Origin: Acidovorax sp. 1608163
GTDB taxonomy: Bacteria; Pseudomonadota; Gammaproteobacteria; Burkholderiales; Burkholderiaceae_C
DNA: 64,000 nt
Reading direction: 5' to 3'
Assembly: GCF_003669015.1 (NCBI RefSeq)
Contig: NZ_CP033069.1
Coordinates: forward strand, 1,181,001 to 1,245,000
Part shown: positions 50,745-59,495 of the stretch, piece after piece
Numbering within the stretch: position 1 is the stretch's first letter
Layout: every line of letters begins with the position of its first letter
Program-made: the position numbers and the translations under genes
Notes under the pieces: generated by a model
The model's database searches: none
Told to the model about the DNA's origin: nothing
What the model saw: the letters and a program-made list of their open reading frames with translations, nothing else

Positions 50745-53135
50745 ATGTCTGCACTTTTCAGCCCGACCGCCCTGGTCGTACCGTTTGAAAACCTGAGAAT
50801 GACCGATGTCGAGTCGGTAGGCGGTAAAAACGCCTCCCTCGGCGAAATGATCTCGCAGCTGCCCCAGGGCGTGCGGGTGCCCACCGGCTTTGCCACCACG
50901 GCCCATGCCTTCCGCCAGTTCCTGGCCCACGATGGTCTGGCCGACAAGATCAGCGCCAAACTGGCGAAACTCGATACCGAAGACGTCCGCGCCCTGGCGC
51001 AGGTCGGCGCTGAAATCCGTGCCATGGTCGAGGCCCAGCCGTTCCCGGCCGATCTGCAAAAGGCCATTGCCGACGAATTCGCCAAGCTCAGCGCGGGCAA
51101 CCCCAGTGCATCGTTCGCAGTGCGCTCATCCGCCACGGCGGAAGACCTGCCCGATGCCTCGTTCGCGGGCCAGCAAGAAACCTTCCTCAACGTGGTGGGG
51201 ATTGATGACGTGCTGCACAAGATGAAGGAAGTGTTCGCGTCGCTGTACAACGACCGCGCCATCTCCTACCGCGTGCATAAGGGTTTTGAGCACGATGTGG
51301 TGGCCCTGTCGGCGGGCGTGCAGCGCATGGTGCGCTCGGACCTGGGCGCAGCGGGCGTGATGTTCACCATCGACACCGAATCTGGCTTTGAAGACGTGGT
51401 GTTCATCACCAGCAGCTACGGCCTGGGCGAAACCGTGGTGCAGGGCGCCGTGAACCCTGACGAGTTCTATGTGCACAAGCCCATGCTCAAGGCGGGCAAG
51501 AAGGCCGTGATCCGCCGTAACCTGGGCAGCAAGCTGATCCAGATGGTGTTCTCCACACCCGAAGAAAAGGCTGCCACCGGCAAGCTGGTCAAAACCACGG
51601 ATGTGCCCACCGAGCAACGCAACCGCTATTCGCTGACCGATGCCGATGTGGAGTTGCTGGCCCAGTACGCGCTGGTGATCGAGCAGCACTATGGCCGCCC
51701 CATGGACATTGAGTGGGGCAAGGACGGCACCGACGGCCAGCTCTACATCCTGCAGGCCCGTCCTGAGACCGTGAAAAGCCAGTCCAAAGGCCAGGCCGAG
51801 CTGCGCTACAAACTCAAGGGCCAGGGCGCCGTGCTGGCAGAAGGCCGCGCCATTGGCCAGAAGATCGGCACCGGCCCCGTGCGCCTGGTGCACCACATCT
51901 CCGAGATGGACAAGGTCCAGCCCGGTGACGTGTTGGTGACCGACATGACCGACCCCAACTGGGAGCCCGTGATGAAGCGCGCCAGCGCCATCGTCACCAA
52001 CCGGGGCGGCCGCACCTGCCACGCCGCCATCATTGCGCGTGAGCTGGGCATCCCCGCTGTGGTGGGCTGTGGCGATGCGACCGAGCGCCTGAAGGACGGC
52101 ACCCTGGTCACCGTGAGCTGCGCCGAGGGCGACACTGGCCACATTTACGACGGCCTGCTCGAAACCGAAGTGACCGAAGTGCAGCGCGGCGCCATGCCCC
52201 CCATCAAGACCAAGATCATGATGAATGTGGGCAACCCCCAGCTGGCGTTTGACTTTGCCCAGCTGCCGAATGAAGGGGTTGGTTTGGCGCGCCTGGAGTT
52301 CATCATCAACAACAACATTGGTGTGCACCCCAAGGCCATCCTGGACTACCCCCAGATCGATGCCGACCTGAAGAAGGCCGTGGAGTCTGTGGCCCGTGGC
52401 CATGCATCGCCCCGCGCGTTCTACGTGGACAAGGTTGCTGAAGGCGTGGCCACCATTGCGGCCGCCTTCTGGCCCAAGCCCGTCATCGTGCGCCTGTCGG
52501 ACTTCAAGTCCAACGAGTACCGCAAGTTGATTGGCGGCAGCCGCTACGAGCCGGAGGAAGAGAACCCGATGCTGGGCTTCCGCGGTGCAGCGCGCTACAT
52601 CAGTGCCGACTTTGGTGAAGCCTTTGCCATGGAGTGCGAGGCGCTCAAGCGCGTGCGCAATGACATGGGCCTGACGAATGTGCAGGTGATGGTGCCTTTT
52701 GTGCGCACGCTGGGCCAGGCCGAGCGCGTGACCAAGCTGCTGGCCGCCCACGGCCTGGAGCGCGGCAAGGACGACCTCAAGGTCATCATGATGTGCGAGG
52801 TGCCCAGCAACGCCATCCTGGCCGAGCGCTTCCTGGAGTTCTTCGACGGTTTCTCCATCGGCTCCAACGACCTGACCCAGCTGACCCTGGGCCTGGACCG
52901 CGACTCGGGCCTGGAATTACTGGCGCACGACTTTGACGAGCGCGACCCTGCGGTGCAGGCGCTGATCCACCAGGCCATCAAGGCCTGCCTGGCGCAGGGC
53001 AAGTACATCGGCATCTGCGGCCAGGGCCCCAGTGATCACCCCGACTTTGCGCAATGGCTGTCCAGCGAAGGCATCTCGTCCATCTCGCTGAACCCTGACA
53101 GCGTGGTTGCCACCTGGCAGCAACTGGCGGGCTGA
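50745..53135 (+). CDS. ppsA: Phosphoenolpyruvate synthase
   Basis: A 796-residue enzyme that makes PEP from pyruvate and ATP in gluconeogenesis. The ATG 50745 follows GGAG; the frame open to 50526 is not used. The N-terminal ATP-grasp domain ([32 protein letters not shown]), the swivelling phospho-His domain with His426 in [15 protein letters not shown], and the C-terminal PEP-binding barrel ([31 protein letters not shown]) are complete. A Thr next to the catalytic His (RTCH) is the site PpsR modifies in this family. The carboxylate symporter genes start 57 bp downstream. Confidence 0.97.
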   Translation: MSALFSPTALVVPFENLRMTDVESVGGKNASLGEMISQLPQGVRVPTGFATTAHAFRQFLAHDGLADKISAKLAKLDTEDVRALAQVGAEIRAMVEAQPFPADLQKAIADEFAKLSAGNPSASFAVRSSATAEDLPDASFAGQQETFLNVVGIDDVLHKMKEVFASLYNDRAISYRVHKGFEHDVVALSAGVQRMVRSDLGAAGVMFTIDTESGFEDVVFITSSYGLGETVVQGAVNPDEFYVHKPMLKAGKKAVIRRNLGSKLIQMVFSTPEEKAATGKLVKTTDVPTEQRNRYSLTDADVELLAQYALVIEQHYGRPMDIEWGKDGTDGQLYILQARPETVKSQSKGQAELRYKLKGQGAVLAEGRAIGQKIGTGPVRLVHHISEMDKVQPGDVLVTDMTDPNWEPVMKRASAIVTNRGGRTCHAAIIARELGIPAVVGCGDATERLKDGTLVTVSCAEGDTGHIYDGLLETEVTEVQRGAMPPIKTKIMMNVGNPQLAFDFAQLPNEGVGLARLEFIINNNIGVHPKAILDYPQIDADLKKAVESVARGHASPRAFYVDKVAEGVATIAAAFWPKPVIVRLSDFKSNEYRKLIGGSRYEPEEENPMLGFRGAARYISADFGEAFAMECEALKRVRNDMGLTNVQVMVPFVRTLGQAERVTKLLAAHGLERGKDDLKVIMMCEVPSNAILAERFLEFFDGFSIGSNDLTQLTLGLDRDSGLELLAHDFDERDPAVQALIHQAIKACLAQGKYIGICGQGPSDHPDFAQWLSSEGISSISLNPDSVVATWQQLAG

Positions 53136-53192
53136 TCGCCCTGGCCAGAGGCGGGGCACTTGGGGCATGCACGGCTGAAGAGACGCTGACCG

Positions 53193-53564
53193 ATGCGAGC
53201 CCCTGCGCCCCGATCCACAGTCCCCCCGCAGCCCGAACCTGAGCTCGCGGGGCCGTTTCCGCCCGACCTGCACGACGTGCGCCACCTGTGGCTCAAGGCC
53301 GGGTTGCTGGGCGTGTGGGTGCTGGTGTCTTTTGTGGCCACCTACTTTGCACGCGATCTGCAGCACATCACCCTGGGTGACTGGCCCCTGGGCTACTGGA
53401 TTGCCGCCCAGGGCGCCGTGCTGGTGTTCATCGGCATCGTGGTGGTGTATGCCTGGGCCATGAGCCGGTTTGAACGCCAGGATGCGGCGGCACGCGCCGC
53501 AGCGGCTGCCCACGCACCAGGTGGTCAGCGGCCCGGCCCATCGGCGGAGCGTTACCGTGCCTGA
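53193..53564 (+). CDS. DUF4212 small subunit of a sodium/solute symporter
   Basis: A 123-residue membrane protein with two transmembrane helices (about residues 32-52 and 65-90) and a conserved YWIAAQGAVLVFIGIVVVYA block typical of DUF4212. Members pair with VC_2705-type sodium:solute symporters. It overlaps the symporter start by 8 bp, so both are translated together. The N-terminus is Pro-rich. Confidence 0.88.
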   Translation: MRAPAPRSTVPPQPEPELAGPFPPDLHDVRHLWLKAGLLGVWVLVSFVATYFARDLQHITLGDWPLGYWIAAQGAVLVFIGIVVVYAWAMSRFERQDAAARAAAAAHAPGGQRPGPSAERYRA

Positions 53565-55650
53565 GCGCCGCCCCACGGGGTGGTGGCTGCCTTCCTTTTT
53601 GCGCCCCCACCGGTTTTTTCTGCTCTATGTGCTGGGGGTGCTGGGCTTTTTGGCCCTCATGACCTGGGCTGAGAGCCAGGGCCTGTCGCGCCACTGGATC
53701 GGGCCGATCTTTCTCTTTCTCACCGTGATGGTGTACGCCGGCATCGGCGTGTACGGGCGCACGTCTGACTCGGAGGAGTACTACGTGGCCGGGCGGCGCA
53801 TACCGCCCATGTACAACGGCATGGCCGCTGCCGCCGACTGGATGAGCGCGGCCTCGTTCATCAGCCTGTCCGGGGCGCTGTACCTGCAGGGGTTTTCGGG
53901 TACCTCGGGGCAGGCCGGTGGGCTGGCCTATTTGCTGGGCTGGACGGGCGGCTTTTGCCTGGTGGCGATGCTGATTGCGCCGCACCTGCGGGCCATGGGC
54001 CTGTACACCGTGCCCGATTTTTTCCATGTGCGCTTTGGCGGGCGCTGGCCGCGCATCATCGCGGCGCTGGCGGCGGTGCTGTGCTCGTTCACCTACGTGG
54101 TGGCACAGATTTACGGGGTGGGGCTCATCGCCTCGCGCCTTACAGGGGTGCAGTTCGAGATCGGCATCATGCTCGGCCTGGGGGGCGTGTTGCTGTGCTC
54201 GTTTCTGGGCGGCATGCGCGCCATCACCTGGACGCAGGTGGCGCAGTACGTGGTGCTGCTGCTGGCGTTTTTGATTCCTGTGTCCTGGCTGGCCTACAAG
54301 CAACTGGGCAACCCCCTGGCGCCCGCCGTGTATGGCGCGCAGATTGGCAAGATTGCGGACCTGGAAGCGCAGCTGCTGGATTCGCCGTCAGAGCACCAGG
54401 TGGTGCAAGCCTACCTGCGCCGCGCCAAAGACCTGGAAGCGCGGTTGCAGGATGTGGAGGGCGCCCTGGAGCGCGAGCGCGAGTTGGGGCGTGAGCGCAT
54501 CCACCAGTTGCGTGCCCAAAACGCCGATGTGGGCCTGATCGTCTCGGCCAGCCGCGAGCTGGCTGCCTTGCCCCGCGACGTAGCGGGTGCCCGCGAGCGC
54601 TGGACCCGCGAAATGCACGAGAACTACGAGCGCGCCAAGCCCCTGGGCGGGTTGCCGCTGCACAGCCAGGCCTATGCGGGCGACCCCAACGGCACACCCG
54701 AAGAGCAGCGCGAATACGACCTGGCGCGCCGCAACTTTCTGGCGCTGATGTTCTGCCTGATGGTGGGCACGGCGGGCCTGCCGCATCTGCTCACCCGCTA
54801 CTACACCTCGCCTACGGTGGCGGGGGCGCGGGCGTCGGTGGCGTGGTCGCTGTTTTTCATTGCCCTGCTGTATTTGAGCGCGCCCGCCTTGGCGGTGCTG
54901 GTCAAGTTCGAGGTCATGCAAAACCTGGTGGGCAGCAGCTTTGAGGCCCTGCCCAACTGGATGGCCCAGTGGGCGCGGGTGGACAGCTCGCTGCTGTCGA
55001 TTGAGGACGTCAACGGCGACGGCATCGTGCAGTTTGGCGAAATCCGCCTGGGGGCCGACCTCATCATGCTGGCCACGCCAGAGCTGGGGGGCTTGCCCTA
55101 TGTGGTGTCGGGCCTGGTGGCGGCGGGGGGGCTGGCGGCGGCGCTGTCCACGGCCGATGGGCTGCTGCTCACCATCAGCAATGCGTTGGTGCGCGACCTG
55201 TACTTCAGGGGTACCAAGCGCGATGCATCGCCAGAGCAGCGGGTGATTCTCACCAAGTTCACGCTGCTGTCGGTGGCGCTGTCGGCTGCCTTTGTGGCAG
55301 CGCTCAAACCGTCCGAGATCCTGACCATGGTTTCGGCATCGTTTTCGCTGGCAGCGTCGGCCTTTGTGCCGGTGATGGTGCTGGGCATTTTTTGGCGCGG
55401 CACTACCCGCAAGGGGGCGGTGGCGGGCATGTTGGCGGGCTTGGGTGTGGCGGTGTATTACCTGCTCTCGCATGTGCCTGCTGTGCGCGGTGCGCTGCCT
55501 GGATGGCTGCTGGCCAATGGCCTGTGGTTTGGTATCCAGCCCATCTCGGCCGGGGTGTTTGGTGTGCCGGCGGGGTTTGTTGCGGCAGCGGTGGTCAGCC
55601 GCATCACGCGCCCGGCGCCCGTGCCCACCGGGGTGCGGCTCGAAATCTGA
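53557..55650 (+). CDS. Sodium/solute symporter (VC_2705/ActP-like), with EF-hand loop
   Basis: A 697-residue member of the SSS family, probably importing a short-chain carboxylate such as acetate or pyruvate. I start at GTG 53557, which has GGAG 7 bp upstream and overlaps the DUF4212 stop. About 13 helices are seen, with the SSS motifs EEYYVAGRRIPPMYNGMAAA and SGLVAAGGLAAALSTADGLL. A hydrophilic insert (about residues 262-390) holds a charged coiled-coil-like stretch. A 12-residue loop at 484-495 (DVNGDGIVQFGE) fits the EF-hand Ca2+-binding pattern. Its position after ppsA suggests supply of gluconeogenic carbon. Confidence 0.92.
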   Translation: MPERRPTGWWLPSFLRPHRFFLLYVLGVLGFLALMTWAESQGLSRHWIGPIFLFLTVMVYAGIGVYGRTSDSEEYYVAGRRIPPMYNGMAAAADWMSAASFISLSGALYLQGFSGTSGQAGGLAYLLGWTGGFCLVAMLIAPHLRAMGLYTVPDFFHVRFGGRWPRIIAALAAVLCSFTYVVAQIYGVGLIASRLTGVQFEIGIMLGLGGVLLCSFLGGMRAITWTQVAQYVVLLLAFLIPVSWLAYKQLGNPLAPAVYGAQIGKIADLEAQLLDSPSEHQVVQAYLRRAKDLEARLQDVEGALERERELGRERIHQLRAQNADVGLIVSASRELAALPRDVAGARERWTREMHENYERAKPLGGLPLHSQAYAGDPNGTPEEQREYDLARRNFLALMFCLMVGTAGLPHLLTRYYTSPTVAGARASVAWSLFFIALLYLSAPALAVLVKFEVMQNLVGSSFEALPNWMAQWARVDSSLLSIEDVNGDGIVQFGEIRLGADLIMLATPELGGLPYVVSGLVAAGGLAAALSTADGLLLTISNALVRDLYFRGTKRDASPEQRVILTKFTLLSVALSAAFVAALKPSEILTMVSASFSLAASAFVPVMVLGIFWRGTTRKGAVAGMLAGLGVAVYYLLSHVPAVRGALPGWLLANGLWFGIQPISAGVFGVPAGFVAAAVVSRITRPAPVPTGVRLEI

Positions 55651-55825
55651 GAATCTGTCTCAGCCCCTGCGGTGGCGATTCGGCTTCTGTTCCGGCGCTG
55701 CACGGCGTTCGACAAAGGTGAACCAATTCTTATGGATAAACCCCATACCCAATTGTCACCAAATGTGCCACGCTGTGCCCCAGGTTGCGCCCAGCGGTGC
55801 AGCCTGATTTAAACCCAGGAGGCAC

Positions 55826-56314
55826 ATGGTTCTCGTCAAAACGCAGGCAGGTCAGGATGCAATGAAGGATCGGCACGGTGGACTGACGTCCAGGCAACGC
55901 TCGGCATTCATCCTGTTTGATGGCAAGCGGACTTTGGGCGAGGTGTTGGCCGCCACGGCCGCCATGGGCATTACGCAGGACGATGTGCAGGCCATGATCG
56001 AGCAAGGCCTGCTGGCCCCCGTGGGCGGTGCTGCGCTGCCCGCAGCAGCGGTTGCAGCACCTGCTGCCGCGCCATCGGCAACCCCTGCGGAGGGCGGGGC
56101 GGGCGAGACTGCCAGGCCGTCACAGCAACGCTACAAAGATGCCTACCCCGTGGCCACGGCCATGACGGCCGCCCTGGGCCTGCGCGGTTTTCGACTGAAC
56201 CTGGCGGTGGAGGCGGCTTCGAGCTTTGAAGACCTGGCTGCACTGGCCCCCAAGATCAAGGAAGCGGTGGGAGAGGCCAAGTACGAACCCCTGCGCAAGG
56301 CGCTGTTTGGGTGA
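55826..56314 (+). CDS. Hypothetical two-domain protein
   Basis: A 162-residue cytoplasmic protein with an excellent AGGAGG site 3 bp before the ATG. The N-terminal half (LTSRQRSAFILFDGKRTLGE, VLAATAAMGITQDDVQAMIE) looks like a small winged-helix-type domain. An Ala/Pro-rich linker (about residues 65-95) joins a helical C-terminal domain (AYPVATAMTAALGLRGFRLN, LAVEAASSFEDLAALAPKI). I do not recognise a family with confidence. It stands alone, ends at a bidirectional terminator and is convergent with the FKBP gene. Confidence 0.78.
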   Translation: MVLVKTQAGQDAMKDRHGGLTSRQRSAFILFDGKRTLGEVLAATAAMGITQDDVQAMIEQGLLAPVGGAALPAAAVAAPAAAPSATPAEGGAGETARPSQQRYKDAYPVATAMTAALGLRGFRLNLAVEAASSFEDLAALAPKIKEAVGEAKYEPLRKALFG

Positions 56315-56348
56315 TGGAGGGGCGCCCCAACCCAGCGGATTCACCATG

Positions 56349-56379
56349 AAAAAAGCCAACCGATCCGGTTGGCTTTTTT
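56349..56379. terminator. Bidirectional Rho-independent terminator
   Basis: AAAAAAGCCAACCG, GAT and CCGGTTGGCTTTTTT give a perfect stem with A/T tracts on both sides. It serves the convergent unknown gene and FKBP gene. Confidence 0.93.
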
Positions 56380-56412
56380 GTTGGGGGGCGTGAGCCGCGG
56401 GGCTGCCAGCGC

Positions 56413-56769
56413 TCAGCGCACCTTCAGCAGTTCCACATCAAACTTCAGGGTGGCGTTCGGGGGGATCACGCCGCCCGCGCCGCGTGCACCGTAGCCCAGG
56501 GCTGCGGGGATGATCAGCGTGCGTTGGCCGCCGATCTTCATGCCTTGCACGCCTTCGTCCCAGCCCTTGATGACCATGCCAGCGCCCAGCGAGAACTCGA
56601 AGGGGTCATTGCGGTCGCGGCTGGAGTCGAACTTGGCGCCTTGCTCGCCATCCTTGTACAGCCAGCCGGTGTAGTGCACCGAAACGCTGGCGCCCTTGGT
56701 GGCTTCGGCGCCTTCGCCCACAGTGGTGTCTTCGTATTGCAGGCCAGAGGCGGTGGTGGTGAGGGCCAT
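56413..56769 (-). CDS. FKBP-type peptidyl-prolyl cis-trans isomerase
   Basis: A 118-residue single-domain FKBP. AAGGA precedes the ATG 56769. The rotamase pocket residues are visible in GASVSVHYTGWLYKDGEQ, FEFSLGAGMVIKGWDEGV (Trp and Ile of the pocket) and IPAALGYGARGAGGVIPPNA. There is no signal peptide, so it works in the cytoplasm on protein folding. A dispersed repeat copy ends 11 bp before its start, inside its leader. Confidence 0.95.
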   Translation of the reverse strand: MALTTTASGLQYEDTTVGEGAEATKGASVSVHYTGWLYKDGEQGAKFDSSRDRNDPFEFSLGAGMVIKGWDEGVQGMKIGGQRTLIIPAALGYGARGAGGVIPPNATLKFDVELLKVR

Positions 56770-56779
56770 GGAATGTCCT

Positions 56780-56842
56780 TTTGCTATTGAAAATATAGCT
56801 TGTAGCGCTTGTCTATCAAGCCTTAGGGGGTGTTTTTGCTTG
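56780..56842 (+). repeat. Dispersed palindromic intergenic repeat, copy 6
   Basis: TTTGCTATTGAAAATATAGC, TTGTAGCGCTTGTCTATCAA and GCCTTAGGGGGTGTTTTTGC, then TTGATG. It lies immediately upstream of the FKBP start, antisense to that gene, so its transcript leader contains it. Confidence 0.87.
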
Positions 56843-56882
56843 ATGTTTGCGCCGCCTGGGCGCTGCCATCAGCGGGCCGGGT

Positions 56883-57194
56883 TCAGGCCTGCTTCTTGGC
56901 GCGGCCTGCCACCCAGCGTGTGGCGAAGGCTTGCACATCGTTCAGGCGCTTGAGCAGGTCGGCGCCCGAGGCGGTCACGGTGTAGCCGTCGTTGCCGTGG
57001 TCCAGCAGGCCAGCTTCGCGCAGCTCTTTGATGCGGGTGTTCAGGGTGTTGGGGGTGATGCCGCCCACGCTGTCTTGCAGCAGGCGGAAGGTTTGGGGGT
57101 GCCCGTCCCGCAGGGCCCACAGCACGCGCAGCGCGTAACGGCATTCGAGCCGTTCAAACAGCTGGTGGATGGCGGCGTTTTCTTTGGAGCTCAT
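56883..57194 (-). CDS. Small HxlR-type winged-helix regulator
   Basis: A 103-residue DNA-binding protein. The start at 57194 follows AGGAG by about 11 bp; longer frames add no family sequence. The winged helix matches HxlR: ECRYALRVLWALRDGHPQTF, GGITPNTLNTRIKELREAGL and DGYTVTASGADLLKRL. It is shorter than many HxlR members and has one Cys (about residue 19) that could sense redox state. No target is evident; the FKBP gene lies 113 bp downstream. Confidence 0.83.
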   Translation of the reverse strand: MSSKENAAIHQLFERLECRYALRVLWALRDGHPQTFRLLQDSVGGITPNTLNTRIKELREAGLLDHGNDGYTVTASGADLLKRLNDVQAFATRWVAGRAKKQA

Positions 57195-57465
57195 GGATGC
57201 TTCTCCTTGCGCGAGTGTTGGGTCGGTTATTTGGGAGCAGGGTGCTTGCGCACCTGCCAATGCGCTGCGACTATAGCGCGGAACCTATTTTGCTACAAGT
57301 TTGGTAGCTCAAAAGGCAATCTGCATATGCGATAGACCCTTGATTTTGGGCCTTGTTTTTATGCCTGCCCAGCGGGGTTTTGTCAGGGGTTTTCGCCCGT
57401 GCAGCCACCGATTTTTGGCACAGGCAACCCTGGCCGTGGGTGGGCTGACCAGTGTGGCACGCAGG

Positions 57466-58386
57466 CTACGCGGGCAGGGCCTGCGCAGCCGGGAGTTGGA
57501 CGGCCAGGTGCTGCAGCAGCAGCTGCGCTGCAGGGGGCAGCGCCGCCTCATCGCGAAAGCAAATGGCAAAGCGGCGCTGGGCCCACGGGTCACTCAGCGG
57601 CACGATGCGCACCGGCGCTGTGCTGGCAAAGGGCGCAGCCACCTCGCGGGGCACCACGCTGATGGCCAGGTTGGCCCGCACCACGCGCAGGGCCGCGTCA
57701 AAGTTGGACACCAGCACCCGGTGGGCCAGCGTCTTGCCCTCCACCGCCGCAGCGCGGGCCAGCAGCACCTGCACCGCGCTCAGCGCGGGCATGCTCACAA
57801 ACTCGTAACCCAGCACATCGGCAAAGCGCACCGTGGGCAGTTGTGCCACAGGGTGCGATGCGTGGGCCACGATGGCCAGGTGGTCGCTGCGGTAGCTGCG
57901 CGTTTGCAGGCCGCTCAGGTCGGCCGCGTCCCAGCAGATGCCGATGGACGCGCTGCCCTCGCGGATGCCCTGCACCACGTCCGGGCTCACCCGCTCTTCC
58001 ATGCTGATCTGGATGTCGCGGTGGGCAGGGTCTTGCAAAAACGCCGCCACATCATCGGCCAACGATTCCGCCATGACTGAGGCCGTGACCAGCATGCGCA
58101 CATGGCCCCGGGTGCCGGTGGCATACGCGGCCATGTCGCGCTCGATCTGCCCCACGCTGGCCAGCATGGTGCGGGCGTGCTCCAGCAGCGTCTCGCCCGC
58201 CGGGGTAGGCACCACGCCCCGGCGCTTGCGTAGCAGCAGGGGCGTGCCCACCACGTCTTCCAACTGCGCCAGCCGCTTGCTGATGGCCGAACCCACGATG
58301 GATTCCTGCTCGGCCACCCGCGCAATGCTGCGCTGGTCGCACACGGCGGCAAACAGGCGCAGGGTCTGCAAATCAAGGTCGCGCAT
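57466..58386 (-). CDS. LysR-family transcriptional regulator
   Basis: A 306-residue LysR protein. The N-terminal HTH (MRDLDLQTLRLFAAVCDQRS, IARVAEQESIVGSAISKRLA, QLEDVVGTPLLLRKRRGV) and a periplasmic-binding-type effector domain are complete. GGAG precedes the ATG 58386. It is divergent from the HMG-CoA lyase-like gene, and probably controls that operon in response to a catabolic intermediate. The intergenic region has inverted repeats that could be its operator. Confidence 0.92.
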   Translation of the reverse strand: MRDLDLQTLRLFAAVCDQRSIARVAEQESIVGSAISKRLAQLEDVVGTPLLLRKRRGVVPTPAGETLLEHARTMLASVGQIERDMAAYATGTRGHVRMLVTASVMAESLADDVAAFLQDPAHRDIQISMEERVSPDVVQGIREGSASIGICWDAADLSGLQTRSYRSDHLAIVAHASHPVAQLPTVRFADVLGYEFVSMPALSAVQVLLARAAAVEGKTLAHRVLVSNFDAALRVVRANLAISVVPREVAAPFASTAPVRIVPLSDPWAQRRFAICFRDEAALPPAAQLLLQHLAVQLPAAQALPA

Positions 58387-58419
58387 GGCAAGTCTCCAGG
58401 GAGTGTGATGTTCTGTTTG

Positions 58420-58475
58420 GGAATGTTATGGATTCCGAGATGTATTTTCTGATTCTTTTTGGAATTTTTAGAATC
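58420..58475. promoter_or_regulatory. Candidate LysR operator dyads
   Basis: Two inverted repeats, GGAAT-N7-ATTCC (58420-58436) and GATTC-N15-GAATC (58451-58475), lie between the divergent regulator and lyase genes in an AT-rich patch. Position fits a LysR site, but the exact box is not proven. Confidence 0.4.
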
Positions 58476-58505
58476 GTCCCCAAACCCACCCCAAAGAGAC
58501 ATCCC

Positions 58506-59477
58506 GTGAGCACTTCCCCGATCCCGTCAGACCTGCAGCCCCCCGTGGCCCGCGCCATCGTTCGCGAAGTGGGGCTGCGTGACGGCCTGCAAAGCATTGC
58601 CCGTGTGCTGCCCACGGCCCAGAAGATCGAGTGGGTGAACGCCGCCTACGCCGCCGGGCAGCGCGAGATCGAGGTGGGCTCTTTCGTCCCCGCCCGCCTG
58701 TTGCCCCAGCTGGCCGACACCGCCGAGGTGCTGGCCTACGCGCAAACGCTGCCGGGCCTGCGCGCCTCGGTGCTGGTGCCCAACCTGAAAGGGGCCGAGC
58801 GTGCGCTGGAATGTGGCGCGCACCTGATGGTCGTGCCCCTGTCGGCCAGCCACGCCCACAGCCTGGCCAACCTGCGCAAGACGCCCGACGAGGTGGTGGC
58901 CGAGGTGGCCCGCATCCGCGCTGCCCGCGATGCGGCAGGCAGCGCCACGCTGATCGAAGGCGGCGTAGGCACCGCCTTTGGCTGCACGCTGCAGGGCGAG
59001 GTGGTCGAGAGCGAAGTGCTGCGCTTGATGCAAGCCCTGCTCGACGCGGGGGCCGACCGCGTGAGCCTTGCCGATACGGTAGGTTTTGCCGACCCGGCTA
59101 GCGTGCAGCGCCTGTTTGCCAAGGCCCGCGCCCTGGTGGGCGAGCGGCTGGCCTGCGCGCACTTTCATGACACGCGCGGCATGGGCCTGGCCAATGCCTA
59201 CGCGGCTTGGCAAACCGGCATCACCCGCTTTGACGCTTGCCTGGCGGGCATTGGCGGCTGCCCCCACGCGCCGGGCGCCAGCGGCAATGTCACCACCGAA
59301 GACCTGGAATACATGCTGCAGCGCATGGGCGTCGCCACCGGCGTCGACGTGCCTGCGCTGCTGGCGCTGCGCCAGCGGCTGGCTGGCTGGCTGGCGGGCG
59401 AGGTGTTGCACGGTGCGCTGTGGCAAGCAGGCCTTCCCCGCCACACACCGCTCCACCTGGCCGCTGCAGCGGTTTGA
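58506..59477 (+). CDS. Hydroxymethylglutaryl-CoA lyase family enzyme
   Basis: A 323-residue TIM-barrel lyase. I start at the GTG 58506, since the upstream in-frame ATG (58428) would translate the operator region. HMG-CoA lyase motifs are REVGLRDGLQ (with the catalytic Arg/Asp), DTVGFADP, AHFHDTRGMGLANAY (metal His pair) and GIGGCPHAPGASGNV (active-site Cys loop). The enzyme splits 3-hydroxy-3-methylglutaryl-CoA or a similar acyl-CoA into acetyl-CoA and an acetoacetate-like product. It is the first gene of a three-gene unit. Confidence 0.92.
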   Translation: MSTSPIPSDLQPPVARAIVREVGLRDGLQSIARVLPTAQKIEWVNAAYAAGQREIEVGSFVPARLLPQLADTAEVLAYAQTLPGLRASVLVPNLKGAERALECGAHLMVVPLSASHAHSLANLRKTPDEVVAEVARIRAARDAAGSATLIEGGVGTAFGCTLQGEVVESEVLRLMQALLDAGADRVSLADTVGFADPASVQRLFAKARALVGERLACAHFHDTRGMGLANAYAAWQTGITRFDACLAGIGGCPHAPGASGNVTTEDLEYMLQRMGVATGVDVPALLALRQRLAGWLAGEVLHGALWQAGLPRHTPLHLAAAAV

Positions 59478-59495
59478 TTTCTGTATCGTTCGCCC

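Noticed and set aside
57280..57330. Another possible repeat remnant (TTTTGCTAC...GTAGCTC)
   Set aside because: Only the lead motif is present, without the palindromic core.
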